NCBI RefSeq assembly: GCF_033436665.1 | Contig: NZ_JAWQFO010000005.1 | Location: 186,001 to 250,000, forward strand | Source: JAWQFO01 sp033436665 | Lineage (GTDB): Bacteria > Pseudomonadota > Alphaproteobacteria > Rhodobacterales > Rhodobacteraceae | Direction: 5' to 3' | Length of the DNA stretch: 64,000 bases | Part shown: piece by piece, positions 34,973-42,329 of the stretch | Numbering within the stretch: position 1 is the stretch's first letter | Layout: each line of letters begins with the position of its first letter | Position numbers and translations under genes: made by a program | Notes under the pieces: generated by a model | What the model was told of the DNA's origin: nothing | Seen by the model: the letters and a program-made list of their open reading frames with translations, nothing else | Databases searched by the model: none

Positions 34973-35218
34973 CGAAGACTCCGTCCCGTGTAGCTTGCGT
35001 TGATTAATCTATAGTGCCCGTGCTTTGGCAGTTACACGGGGTTTTTGGGGTTTTGCGCGATTTTGCGCCATAAAGCGCGGTTTGTGATCACACGATTTGT
35101 GGGTGTGATCACAACGCCACCGGTAGCGGCGAATCACCGGATCGACGCGGCTTAGGCGTTCCAGCGGATGGCCGAATGTTCTGTCTGAGTTCTTCAATGA
35201 AGATGCCGATCTCTGGAC
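34973..35218 (-). promoter_or_regulatory. Promoter region of the sucC operon
   Basis: This non-coding stretch between the mdh terminator and sucC carries the paired GTGATCAC element (35084-35112). Closer to the gene is an A/T-rich segment with TATAGAT on the minus strand (35012-35006), a possible -10 element, but the matching -35 is weak. A small frame at 35009-35263 is not convincing coding sequence. The leader from the paired element to the start codon is about 110 bases. Confidence 0.5.
35084..35112. promoter_or_regulatory. Paired GTGATCAC operator-like element upstream of sucC
   Basis: Two perfect 8-bp palindromes GTGATCAC (35084-35091 and 35105-35112) are separated by 13 bases, a 21-base repeat distance equal to two helical turns. 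On the sucC strand the gene-proximal copy reads GTGATCACAAACCGC. The same arrangement, with the same 13-base gap and nearly the same proximal flank, occurs before sdhC. A dimeric or tetrameric regulator could bind both boxes on one face. Confidence 0.7.
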
Positions 35219-35253
35219 AAAAAAAGCGGCCGGCCCCGCCGGGACCGACCGCT
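35219..35253 (-). terminator. Rho-independent terminator downstream of mdh
   Basis: On the minus strand AGCGGTCGGTCCC folds with GGGGCCGGCCGCT (with G-U pairs) around a short loop and runs into seven T residues at 35225-35219. It starts about 25 bases after the mdh stop. Confidence 0.85.
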
Positions 35254-35277
35254 GGAAATACATGACAGGAGATCGCC

Positions 35278-36237
35278 TCAGAGGCTGTCGTCGATCCCCT
35301 TGCAGGCCTCGACGAGACCCTTCACTGCCTTTACGGAGCTGTCGAACATCGCCTGCTCGTCCTTGTTCATCGAGATCTCGACGACGCGCTCGACGCCGCC
35401 TTTGCCGATGACGGTCGGCACACCCACGTAGAACCCGTCAAGCCCGTAGGCGCCGTCGACATAGGCCGCGCAGGGCAGGACGCGCTTCTGGTCCTTGAGA
35501 TAGGCCTCGGCCATCTCGATTGCTGCCGTCGCGGGCGCGTAATAGGCCGACCCGGTCTTGAGCAGGCCGACGATCTCGGCGCCACCGTCGCGGGTGCGCT
35601 GGACGATGGCGTCGAGCTTCTCCTGCGTGGTCCAGCCCATCTTGACGAGATCCGGGAGCGGGATGCCGGCGACGGTGGAATAGCGCACCAGCGGCACCAT
35701 CGTGTCGCCGTGACCCCCCAACACGAAAGCGCTGACGTCCTTCATCGACACGTCGAACTCGGTGGCGAGGAAATGCCGGAACCGCGCGCTGTCGAGCACG
35801 CCCGCCATGCCGCAGACCTTCTCGTGGGGCAGGCCGGAGAACTGGCGCAGTGCCCAGACCATCGCGTCGAGCGGGTTGGTGATGCAGATGACGAAGGCGT
35901 CGGGCGCATGCTGGGCGATACCCTCGCCGACCGACTTCATGACCTTGAGGTTGATGCCGAGAAGGTCGTCACGGCTCATGCCTGGCTTGCGCGGCACACC
36001 GGCGGTGACGATGCAGACGTCGGCGCCCGCGATGTCCTCGTAGGACTGGGTGCCCGAAAGGGCGGCATCGAAGCGTCCGGCCGGGCCGCTTTCCGCGATG
36101 TCGAGCGCCTTGCCCTCGGGAATGCCCTCGGCGATGTCGAACAGCACGACGTCTCCGAGTTCCTTGAGTGCCGCCAGGTGGGCGAGCGTGCCGCCGATCT
36201 GGCCCGCGCCGATCAGCGCGATTTTGGGTCTGGCCAT
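35278..36237 (-). CDS. mdh: Malate dehydrogenase
   Basis: NAD-dependent malate dehydrogenase of 319 residues, of the lactate dehydrogenase-like type. The start is ATG 36237 with GGAGA upstream; the frame extends further but without coding character. Visible are the NAD fingerprint LIGAGQIGGT (9-18), the substrate arginines in VPRKPGMSRDD (R83, R89), R152, and the catalytic histidine H176 in GGHGDTMVP. It oxidises malate to oxaloacetate in the cytoplasm. It is monocistronic, ending in a strong terminator before the suc promoter, and divergent from a TSUP permease gene. Confidence 0.95.
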   Translation of the reverse strand: MARPKIALIGAGQIGGTLAHLAALKELGDVVLFDIAEGIPEGKALDIAESGPAGRFDAALSGTQSYEDIAGADVCIVTAGVPRKPGMSRDDLLGINLKVMKSVGEGIAQHAPDAFVICITNPLDAMVWALRQFSGLPHEKVCGMAGVLDSARFRHFLATEFDVSMKDVSAFVLGGHGDTMVPLVRYSTVAGIPLPDLVKMGWTTQEKLDAIVQRTRDGGAEIVGLLKTGSAYYAPATAAIEMAEAYLKDQKRVLPCAAYVDGAYGLDGFYVGVPTVIGKGGVERVVEISMNKDEQAMFDSSVKAVKGLVEACKGIDDSL

Positions 36238-36436
36238 GGGAATGTCTCCGCAGTGGTGGAAATCCGGTTTCAGGTTCGGCCCCGGGTTATCCAATCCCCT
36301 CGTCCTGCGCAAGTTGGAGCGATGTGCCCTGCGCCACCGGTGCGGCGATTGCGGGAAAAGACGTTTCCGGCTTAGCTGCGGCTGCGCGACGCTCTGACGT
36401 CCGCAATCCGAAATCCACCTAAGGAGGGGCGGCGGC

Positions 36437-37192
36437 ATGCCGGTTCTGGACCTGAGCTTCCTTCTGATCGCCGGGCCCGCCGTGCTGTTCGCCGGCATTT
36501 CCAAAGGCGGGTTCGGCTCCGGCGCAGCCTTTGCCTCGTCGAGCCTGCTGGCGCTGGTCATCGAGCCCGGGCTGGCGCTTGGCGTGATGCTGCCGCTTCT
36601 GATGCTGATGGATGCCAGCACGTTGCGACCCTACTGGCGGCGCTGGAACGCCGAGGCGGCCTGGATGCTGATCCTCGGCGGGCTGCCGGGCGTGGCGCTG
36701 GGCGCGGCGTTCTACGCGGTGGCCTCGCCGGACGTGTTGCGGGTGATGATCGGGACGATCGCGCTGCTCTTCGTCGCCTGGCGTCTCGCGCTGGCAAACG
36801 GCTGGATTTCGGTCGTCAAGCGGCAGGTGTCGCGCGGGGTCGGGCTGCTGGCCGGGGTCGTGGCCGGGTTCACCAGTTACGTCAGCCATGCGGGCGGGCC
36901 GCCGGCGGCGGTCTACCTGTTGGCGAGAGGAATGTCGAAGACCGAGTACCAGGCGACGACGGTGCTGGTCTTCTGGGCGATCAACATCGCCAAGTTCCTG
37001 CCCTATGCCTGGCTCGGCCTTTTCACGGCCGGCACATTCCGGGCCGACCTCGTTCTTGCGCCGTTCGCCCTACTGGGCGCCTGGCTTGGTGTCCGGGCGC
37101 ACCGGATGATCTCGGAGCGCGCCTTTTTCGCCGTGACCTACATTCTGCTCGGGGTGACGGGCGTCAAGCTGATCTGGGACGGCCTGACCTGA
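36437..37192 (+). CDS. TSUP (TauE/SafE) family permease
   Basis: A 251-residue inner membrane protein with about seven to eight hydrophobic helices and the TSUP repeats (FAGISKGGFGSGAAF near the N-terminus, GFTSYVSHAGGPPAAVYLL in the second half). The start at 36437 follows AAGGAGG. TSUP proteins export or import sulfite, sulfoacetate and other small organic anions; the substrate here cannot be read from sequence. It is divergent from mdh and separate from the tau genes by 26 kb, so no direct taurine link is implied. Confidence 0.85.
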   Translation: MPVLDLSFLLIAGPAVLFAGISKGGFGSGAAFASSSLLALVIEPGLALGVMLPLLMLMDASTLRPYWRRWNAEAAWMLILGGLPGVALGAAFYAVASPDVLRVMIGTIALLFVAWRLALANGWISVVKRQVSRGVGLLAGVVAGFTSYVSHAGGPPAAVYLLARGMSKTEYQATTVLVFWAINIAKFLPYAWLGLFTAGTFRADLVLAPFALLGAWLGVRAHRMISERAFFAVTYILLGVTGVKLIWDGLT

Positions 37193-37320
37193 CGGCGCTT
37201 TGCATATGCCTGTCGCAATCCGTCAGTCGGAGCATCGGCGGCAGAGTCACCTCTTTGTCCCGGTCCGCGCGCCCGTTTCGGGCGGCGGCGCGGGGCGCGA
37301 GCTGCAGGCAGCGCAGATCG

Positions 37321-37650
37321 TCAGGCGTCGCTGTCGATGATCGGGGCGGCTTCGGCCAGCGTCTCGAAGGATTGTCCGGAGGCGACAAGGCAGGTCAGCC
37401 CGTTGGGCGTGGTCACGGTGATGGTCCAGGTGCCGGTTTCAGCCGAGGCAAAAACCTCGACGACGGCGTTGTTGGAGCCGAGACCCATGGATTGGCGGGA
37501 CTCGCCGTAGCCTTGCGCAAGACGGCTGACCACGGCATCGCGCGGGGCGCAGTTGCGGGATTGTGCAGCAGCCTGCTGGGTTGCGAAGAGGTAGAATGCG
37601 GAACCGGCAGCGAGAGCGCCGAAGCGGAAGATTTTCATGAAGCGTGTCAT
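37321..37650 (-). CDS. Small secreted hypothetical protein
   Basis: A 109-residue protein with a signal peptide ending near AAAQ (residue 30) and a mature part of about 80 residues containing two cysteines (NCAPRDAVV and GLTCLVASG), likely one disulfide. The block APRDAVVSRLAQGYGESRQSMGL and the strand-rich WTITVTTPNG suggest a small periplasmic domain found in Rhodobacterales, as I recall it. Alternative starts lie a few residues in (ATG at residue 5). Function unknown. Confidence 0.7.
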   Translation of the reverse strand: MTRFMKIFRFGALAAGSAFYLFATQQAAAQSRNCAPRDAVVSRLAQGYGESRQSMGLGSNNAVVEVFASAETGTWTITVTTPNGLTCLVASGQSFETLAEAAPIIDSDA

Positions 37651-37987
37651 AGCGTGTCAGCCTTCGTTCGAGGGTGGCGACGCCCGTTGTCATCTGCCAA
37701 AGCCGGCAACCCGGCGATGACCGGGCGGTCCCGGTTCAAGATCAAATGCCGCGATATCCCCGATCCGTGTGCTTTCTCAGTGGCGTTGCCGAAACGGCCC
37801 TCCCTGAGATATCCGACGTGGCAAAATCTCTGCGAGAGCGTTGAAATAATGGTTAACAGCGCGGGCGCATAAACTTTGCATTTGACTTTTGCTGCATCGC
37901 AGCGCGAATGCCCTTGAAATTTTGTTTTATAAATGGCCTGTTTCGCGCAACTGACTGACTCGCCTGATGGGCAAGGAGACATCTCGC
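37651..37987. promoter_or_regulatory. Non-coding region upstream of mcl2
   Basis: About 337 bases with no convincing gene; the frame 37647-37982 on the minus strand lacks coding character. The last 130 bases are relatively A/T-rich and contain TTTGC at 37875-37879 and 37888-37892, and GTTTTATAAATGG, a possible promoter segment. The mcl2 ribosome-binding site AAGGAGA lies about ten bases before its ATG. Confidence 0.45.
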
Positions 37988-38845
37988 ATGACCGATAATC
38001 AACGGCCTCTGCGGTCCGTCCTCTACATCCCGGCCTCGAAGCCGCGCGCGCTCGAGAAGGCCCGGACTCTTGCTGTCGACGCGATCATCTTCGATCTCGA
38101 GGACGCCGTGCCCCCGGATGAAAAGGTCGCGGCGCGCCGGACCCTGGCCGAGGCGCTCGACGCGGACGGCTACGGTCCGCGCCTGCGGATCGTCCGCATC
38201 AACGCGCTCGACAGCCCCTGGGGGACGGAGGATGCCGAGGCCGTGGCCGGCATGAAGGCCGACGCGGTCCTGCTGCCGAAGGTCTCCGGCCCTGCCGATC
38301 TCGACGCGCTGGCGCGGACGACCGGCGAAATGCCGATCTGGGCGATGATGGAAACGCCCGCCGGGATGCTGGCCGCCAGCGAGATCGCGGCCCATCCGCA
38401 GCTTGACGGCATGGTGATGGGCACCAACGATCTGGCCAAGGAGCTGAACGCGCGGTTCCGGGCCGACCGTATGCCGCTGATGGCCGGTCTGGGCCTGTGC
38501 CTGCTGGCCGCCAAGGCGCATGGGGTCGCCATCGTCGACGGGGTCTACAATGCCTTCAAGGACGACGAAGGGCTCCGGGCGGAATGCGCGCAGGGCCGCG
38601 ACATGGGATTTGACGGCAAGACGCTGATCCATCCCGCGCAGATTGACATCGCCAATGCCGCCTTTGCACCCAGCGAGGACGAGATCGACCTCGCCCGGCG
38701 CCAGATCGCAGCCTACGAGCAGGCGATCGCCGAGGGACAGGCGGTTGCGGTGGTCGACGGGCGGATCGTGGAGAACCTGCACGTTGCAACCGCTCGCGAA
38801 ACCCTGTCAAAGTCGACCGCGATAGCGGCAATGTCTGCGGAGTAG
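37988..38845 (+). CDS. mcl2: (3S)-malyl-CoA thioesterase (Mcl2-like), HpcH/HpaI aldolase family
   Basis: A 285-residue CitE-like protein (SVLYIPASKPRALEKA at the N-terminus; LPKVSGPADLDAL; FDGKTLIHPAQID near the C-terminus; the metal-binding FDLEDAV). Its length matches the (3S)-malyl-CoA thioesterase Mcl2 of Rhodobacter sphaeroides rather than the longer malyl-CoA lyase Mcl1. Mcl2 hydrolyses malyl-CoA to malate at the end of the ethylmalonyl-CoA pathway. Position near mdh, mch and sdh agrees with that genome's gene order as I remember it. A true malyl-CoA lyase cannot be ruled out from sequence alone. Confidence 0.8.
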   Translation: MTDNQRPLRSVLYIPASKPRALEKARTLAVDAIIFDLEDAVPPDEKVAARRTLAEALDADGYGPRLRIVRINALDSPWGTEDAEAVAGMKADAVLLPKVSGPADLDALARTTGEMPIWAMMETPAGMLAASEIAAHPQLDGMVMGTNDLAKELNARFRADRMPLMAGLGLCLLAAKAHGVAIVDGVYNAFKDDEGLRAECAQGRDMGFDGKTLIHPAQIDIANAAFAPSEDEIDLARRQIAAYEQAIAEGQAVAVVDGRIVENLHVATARETLSKSTAIAAMSAE

Positions 38846-38848
38846 GCG

Positions 38849-39406
38849 ATGATCCTTCTGTGCCTCGGTCTCGTGCTGTGGTGGGCCGGCCACCTCTTCA
38901 AACGTGTCATGCCCGAACGGCGCGCCGCGATGGGCAACGCGGGGCAAGGTGTCGTTGCCGTGACCTTGCTGGTCTCGGTCGGTCTGATGATCTGGGGCTA
39001 CCGGACCGCCGACTTCGTGCCGCTCTGGACGTCGCCGCCGTTCATGGTCCACGTCAACAACTTCCTGATGGTGCTGGCACTCTGGACCTTCGGGTCGAGC
39101 CACGCCAAAGATGCCAAGGCATGGCCGGCGTCACGCATCCGCCACCCTCAGCTGACAGCGGTCAAAATCTGGGCGGTTGCGCACCTTCTGGTGAACGGTG
39201 ACCTTGCGGCCATCGTCCTCTTCGGCGGCTTGCTTGCCTGGGCGGTGGTTGAGGTCATCGTGATCAACCGCGCCGAACCCGAATGGACCGCGCCCCCACC
39301 CGCCGGTGCAGCTACGCGCATCCGGCTGGTCGTGATAACCGTCGTGCTTTTCCTGGTCATCGCCTACGTCCATGTCTGGCTTGGCTACTGGCCGTTCCCT
39401 GCCTGA
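38849..39406 (+). CDS. NnrU-family membrane protein
   Basis: A 185-residue protein with five or so hydrophobic helices and the NnrU-like segments LVLWWAGHLFKRVMP and AVAHLLVNGDLAAIVLFGGLLAWAV. NnrU proteins were first seen beside nitrite/nitric oxide respiration genes; many members, as here, have no denitrification neighbours and unknown function. The gene starts three bases after mcl2 and so belongs to the same transcription unit as mcl2 and mch. Confidence 0.8.
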   Translation: MILLCLGLVLWWAGHLFKRVMPERRAAMGNAGQGVVAVTLLVSVGLMIWGYRTADFVPLWTSPPFMVHVNNFLMVLALWTFGSSHAKDAKAWPASRIRHPQLTAVKIWAVAHLLVNGDLAAIVLFGGLLAWAVVEVIVINRAEPEWTAPPPAGAATRIRLVVITVVLFLVIAYVHVWLGYWPFPA

Positions 39407-39423
39407 CAACTCCGGAGCATTGC

Positions 39424-39627
39424 ATGAAGCTTTATCGGTTCCTCTCCGAGGAAGACACGTCTGCGTTCTGTCACAAGGTGACCGAGGCGCTCAACAAGGG
39501 GTGGGTCCTGCATGGCTCGCCCACCCAGACCTTCGACCCGGTCAGCCACACCATGCGCTGCGGCCAGGCGGTCACCAAGGAGGTCGAGGGGACCTACAGC
39601 CCCGACATCAAGCTCGGGCAGCAATGA
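39424..39627 (+). CDS. DUF1737 small protein
   Basis: A 67-residue protein (MKLYRFLSEEDTSAFCHKV, KGWVLHGSPTQTFDP, then QAVTKEV) that fits DUF1737, a small domain often found alone. No membrane segment or signal. It lies between NnrU and mch and overlaps the mch start by four bases (ATGA), so it is coupled to mch. Function unknown. Confidence 0.78.
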   Translation: MKLYRFLSEEDTSAFCHKVTEALNKGWVLHGSPTQTFDPVSHTMRCGQAVTKEVEGTYSPDIKLGQQ

Positions 39628-40658
39628 TGGGCAAGACCAACCCGGGCCGTTTCTTCGAAGACTACAGCATCGGACAGGTGATCCGCCACGCCGTGCCGCG
39701 CACGGTCGGGCAGGGCGAGCGGGCACTCTACCACGCGCTCTACCCGGCGCGTCACGCGCTCTACTCCGCGGACACCTTCGCGCAGGCCTGCGGGCTGCCG
39801 GCGAGCCCGATCGACGACCTTGCCGCCTTTCACGTGGTGTTCGGCAAGACGGTGCCCGATATCTCGCTGAATGCCGTCGCCAATCTCGGCTATGCCGAGG
39901 GGCGCTGGCTGAAACCGGTCTGGCCCGGCGACACGCTGACCGCAAGTTCCGAGGTGATCGGCCTCAAGCAGAACTCGAACGGCAAGACCGGAGTGGTCTG
40001 GGTGCGCAGCCGCGGCGAGAACCAGCACGGCGAGACGGTGATCGAATACGTGCGCTGGGTCATGGTGCGCAAGCGCGACCCCAACACCCCGCCGCCCGAG
40101 ACGGTGGTGCCCGATCTGGCCGATGCGCTGGCTCCGGAGAGGCTGGTGGTGCCGGACGGCCTGGACTTTACACGGTACGATTTCGACCTTGCGGGCGACC
40201 CGTATCGCTGGGGCGACTACGCCGTGGGAGAGACCATCGACCACGTCGACGGCGTCACCGTCGAAGAGGCCGAGCACATGCTGGCGACACGGCTCTGGCA
40301 GAACACCGCGAAGGTGCATTTCGACACGTCCGCCCGGCCAGATGGCAGCCGTCTGATCTACGGCGGTCACGTCATTTCGATGGCGCGCGCGCTCAGCTTC
40401 AACGGGCTGGCCAACGCGCAGATGATCGTCGGCCTGAACGGCGGGGCACATGCCAATCCCTGCCTTGCGGGGGATACCATTCGGGCCTGGTCGGAAGTGC
40501 TGGACAAGGCCGAGACGGCGGCCCCCGGCGTCGGCGCCCTGCGCCTGCGGCTGGTCGCCATGCGGGGCACCAAGCCCTTCGCGCTGCGCGGAGAGGACGG
40601 CAAGTACCTGCCGGACGTACTGCTCGATCTCGACTACTGGGCGCTGATCCCGGTCTGA
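39624..40658 (+). CDS. mch: Mesaconyl-CoA hydratase
   Basis: A MaoC/hot-dog type hydratase of 344 residues (343 from the second ATG at 39627). It hydrates mesaconyl-CoA to beta-methylmalyl-CoA in the ethylmalonyl-CoA pathway. The two hot-dog halves are visible (GRFFEDYSIGQVI near the start; FDTSARPDGSRLIYGGHVISMARAL in the second half). The length equals that of the R. sphaeroides enzyme as I recall it, and mcl2 is three genes upstream and ccr and ecm are in the same window. Generic MaoC dehydratase is the fallback call. Confidence 0.88.
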   Translation: MMGKTNPGRFFEDYSIGQVIRHAVPRTVGQGERALYHALYPARHALYSADTFAQACGLPASPIDDLAAFHVVFGKTVPDISLNAVANLGYAEGRWLKPVWPGDTLTASSEVIGLKQNSNGKTGVVWVRSRGENQHGETVIEYVRWVMVRKRDPNTPPPETVVPDLADALAPERLVVPDGLDFTRYDFDLAGDPYRWGDYAVGETIDHVDGVTVEEAEHMLATRLWQNTAKVHFDTSARPDGSRLIYGGHVISMARALSFNGLANAQMIVGLNGGAHANPCLAGDTIRAWSEVLDKAETAAPGVGALRLRLVAMRGTKPFALRGEDGKYLPDVLLDLDYWALIPV

Positions 40659-40709
40659 CGCGCCACCCCGCGGCTTGCCTGTTGGCCTGTTTCGCGGAAT
40701 GGTCGCGAC

Positions 40710-41378
40710 ATGATCCGGGCGATCCTGCCTCTTGCCGCCGGCTTCTGCGCCGCCGGAGCCGCCGCTCGCGCCTGCGGGCTCGCGCTGGTGCTGGCGGTCG
40801 ACATTTCCGGGTCGGTCGATCCGCGGGAATACGAGATCCAGATGACCGGCCTCGCCGCGGCGCTGCGAGACGGGATCATCGTCGACGCGCTGGTGGACAC
40901 CAAGGCGCAGGTGACGCTGATCCAGTGGACAGGCGCTTCGCGACAGCGCCAGACGATTCCCTGGACCGCGATCGCGTCGCCCGACGACGCCTATGCGCTG
41001 GCCGACCGGATCGAGGCCGACGAACGGGTCTGGCGCAACTATTCCACTGCTGTGGGCGAGGCGCTTGCCCTTGCCGCCCGCAGCCTCGACGACGTTCCCG
41101 AGTGCCGCCGGCGCGTCATCGACGTTTCGGGCGACGGTCCCTCGAACGAAGGATTGGATCCGAAGACCCTGCATCCTCAGCTGCGCGAAAAAGGCGTCAC
41201 CGTGAACGCGCTGGCCATCGAGACCAGCGAAGAAGACCTGACCGCATGGTTCTTCGAGAACCTGATCACGGGTGAAGGCGCCTTCGTGATTACGGCGAAC
41301 GGGTTCGAGGATTATCCCGAGCAGATTCGGCGAAAACTGCAGCGCGAGACAACACGTCAACTTAGCCGGGGACGTTGA
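40710..41378 (+). CDS. DUF1194 von Willebrand factor A-like exported protein
   Basis: A 222-residue protein with a signal peptide (to about residue 20) and a vWA-type domain. The MIDAS start is visible as LAVDISGSVD, with the later IDVSGDGPSNEG. DUF1194 members are periplasmic or secreted proteins of unknown function in alphaproteobacteria. It sits between mch and the sdh operon on the same strand. A metal-dependent binding role is inferred from the vWA fold. Confidence 0.82.
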   Translation: MIRAILPLAAGFCAAGAAARACGLALVLAVDISGSVDPREYEIQMTGLAAALRDGIIVDALVDTKAQVTLIQWTGASRQRQTIPWTAIASPDDAYALADRIEADERVWRNYSTAVGEALALAARSLDDVPECRRRVIDVSGDGPSNEGLDPKTLHPQLREKGVTVNALAIETSEEDLTAWFFENLITGEGAFVITANGFEDYPEQIRRKLQRETTRQLSRGR

Positions 41379-41388
41379 ACTGGACACT

Positions 41389-41417
41389 GTGATCACGGGC
41401 CGGATGCGCGTGATCAC
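41389..41417. promoter_or_regulatory. Paired GTGATCAC operator-like element upstream of sdhC
   Basis: GTGATCAC at 41389-41396 and 41410-41417, separated by 13 bases. The gene-proximal copy continues GTGATCACAAAACGC, almost identical to the sucC element read toward its gene (GTGATCACAAACCGC). The distance from the proximal box to the sdhC ATG is 126 bases versus about 112 for sucC. Most simply, one regulator controls both TCA operons. Confidence 0.7.
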
Positions 41418-41542
41418 AAAACGCTTCGCATGCAAGATTGCCGGCCCGCTTTCCGCGTCATGAGGACGCTTTTGCTCAGCTTACCCGTGACATGGCCGCG
41501 AGAAAGCTTAGAAAGGAGCACAAAGGTCCGAAGGAGTCTGAC

Positions 41543-41932
41543 ATGGCCGACGTGAACCGGGGCAACCGCCCGCTCTCACCTTTTATGCTGGGGCAGTACT
41601 ACCGCTTCCAGCTCAATTCGGTCACCTCGATCCTGACCCGGATCACCGGCAACGCGCTGCTGATCTCGGCCCTGCTGATTGTCTGGTGGTTCGTCGCCGC
41701 GGCCACGTCATCGAGCGCCTTCGCCATCGCCGATGGCTTCCTGACCAGCTGGTTCGGGGATCTGGTCATGACAATTTCGGCTCTGGGGCTGTGGTACCAT
41801 CTGCTCGCCGGGCTGCGCCATCTGATCTGGGATCAGGGCTACGCGCTCGATGTCAAGACCTCGGACAAGCTTGGCTGGGCGTGCCTCGGTGGCTCGGTCG
41901 TCCTGACCCTTCTGACCATTCTCGTCGTCTGA
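41543..41932 (+). CDS. sdhC: Succinate dehydrogenase cytochrome b556 subunit
   Basis: A 129-residue membrane anchor. The start at ATG 41543 follows AAGGAG; a longer frame lacks a site. The family opening RPLSPFMLGQYYRFQLNSV is followed by three helices, with the heme-binding histidine probably in LWYHLLAGLRHL near residue 85. It anchors SdhAB in the inner membrane and helps pass electrons to ubiquinone. First gene of the sdh unit, with the paired GTGATCAC element upstream. Confidence 0.92.
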   Translation: MADVNRGNRPLSPFMLGQYYRFQLNSVTSILTRITGNALLISALLIVWWFVAAATSSSAFAIADGFLTSWFGDLVMTISALGLWYHLLAGLRHLIWDQGYALDVKTSDKLGWACLGGSVVLTLLTILVV

Positions 41933-41942
41933 GGAGGCCGCC

Positions 41943-42314
41943 ATGAGCTACCTGACCGACCGCAAACGCGCCGCAGGCCTCGGATCCGCCAAGTCGGGCA
42001 CCGCGCATCACTGGTCGATGACCGTGACGTCCGTGGCCCTGCTGATCCTCGTGCCGCTCTTCATCTTCACCTTCGGCGCGATCCTCGGCGCGCCCTATGC
42101 CGAGGTGGTGGCCTACTACCAACGCCCGTTCCCCGCCGTTGTCGCGGCGCTGACCTTCACGGTCGGCTTCAAGCATCTCGTCGGCGGCGCACAGGTGATG
42201 ATCGAGGATTACGTGCACGGTCTTGCCGGCAAGATCGCGCTCCTCGCGGTGACCTGCATCAGCTACGCCGCCCTTGCCGCGGCGCTTTTCGCGCTCGTGC
42301 GCCTCGCCCTCTGA
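41943..42314 (+). CDS. sdhD: Succinate dehydrogenase membrane anchor subunit
   Basis: A 123-residue protein with three helices and the N-terminal GLGSAKSGTAHHWSMTVTSVALLILVP typical of alphaproteobacterial SdhD, plus HLVGGAQVMIEDYVH, the second-helix region with the histidine/aspartate-tyrosine block near the quinone site. It follows sdhC by ten bases with GAGGAGG as ribosome-binding site. It forms the membrane domain with SdhC. Confidence 0.92.
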   Translation: MSYLTDRKRAAGLGSAKSGTAHHWSMTVTSVALLILVPLFIFTFGAILGAPYAEVVAYYQRPFPAVVAALTFTVGFKHLVGGAQVMIEDYVHGLAGKIALLAVTCISYAALAAALFALVRLAL

Positions 42315-42329
42315 CCTCTGGAGACAGCA

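Noticed and set aside
35084..35112. CRP/FNR-type site reading of TGTGATCACA
   Set aside because: CRP sites have TGTGA-N6-TCACA; here the half-sites touch with no spacer, and FNR sites differ (TTGAT-N4-ATCAA).
35009..35263. Small minus-strand frame in the sucC promoter region
   Set aside because: It spans the mdh terminator and the paired operator-like element, and its sequence shows no natural protein character.
37647..37982. Minus-strand frame upstream of mcl2
   Set aside because: No ribosome-binding site, unnatural composition and overlap with the probable mcl2 promoter.
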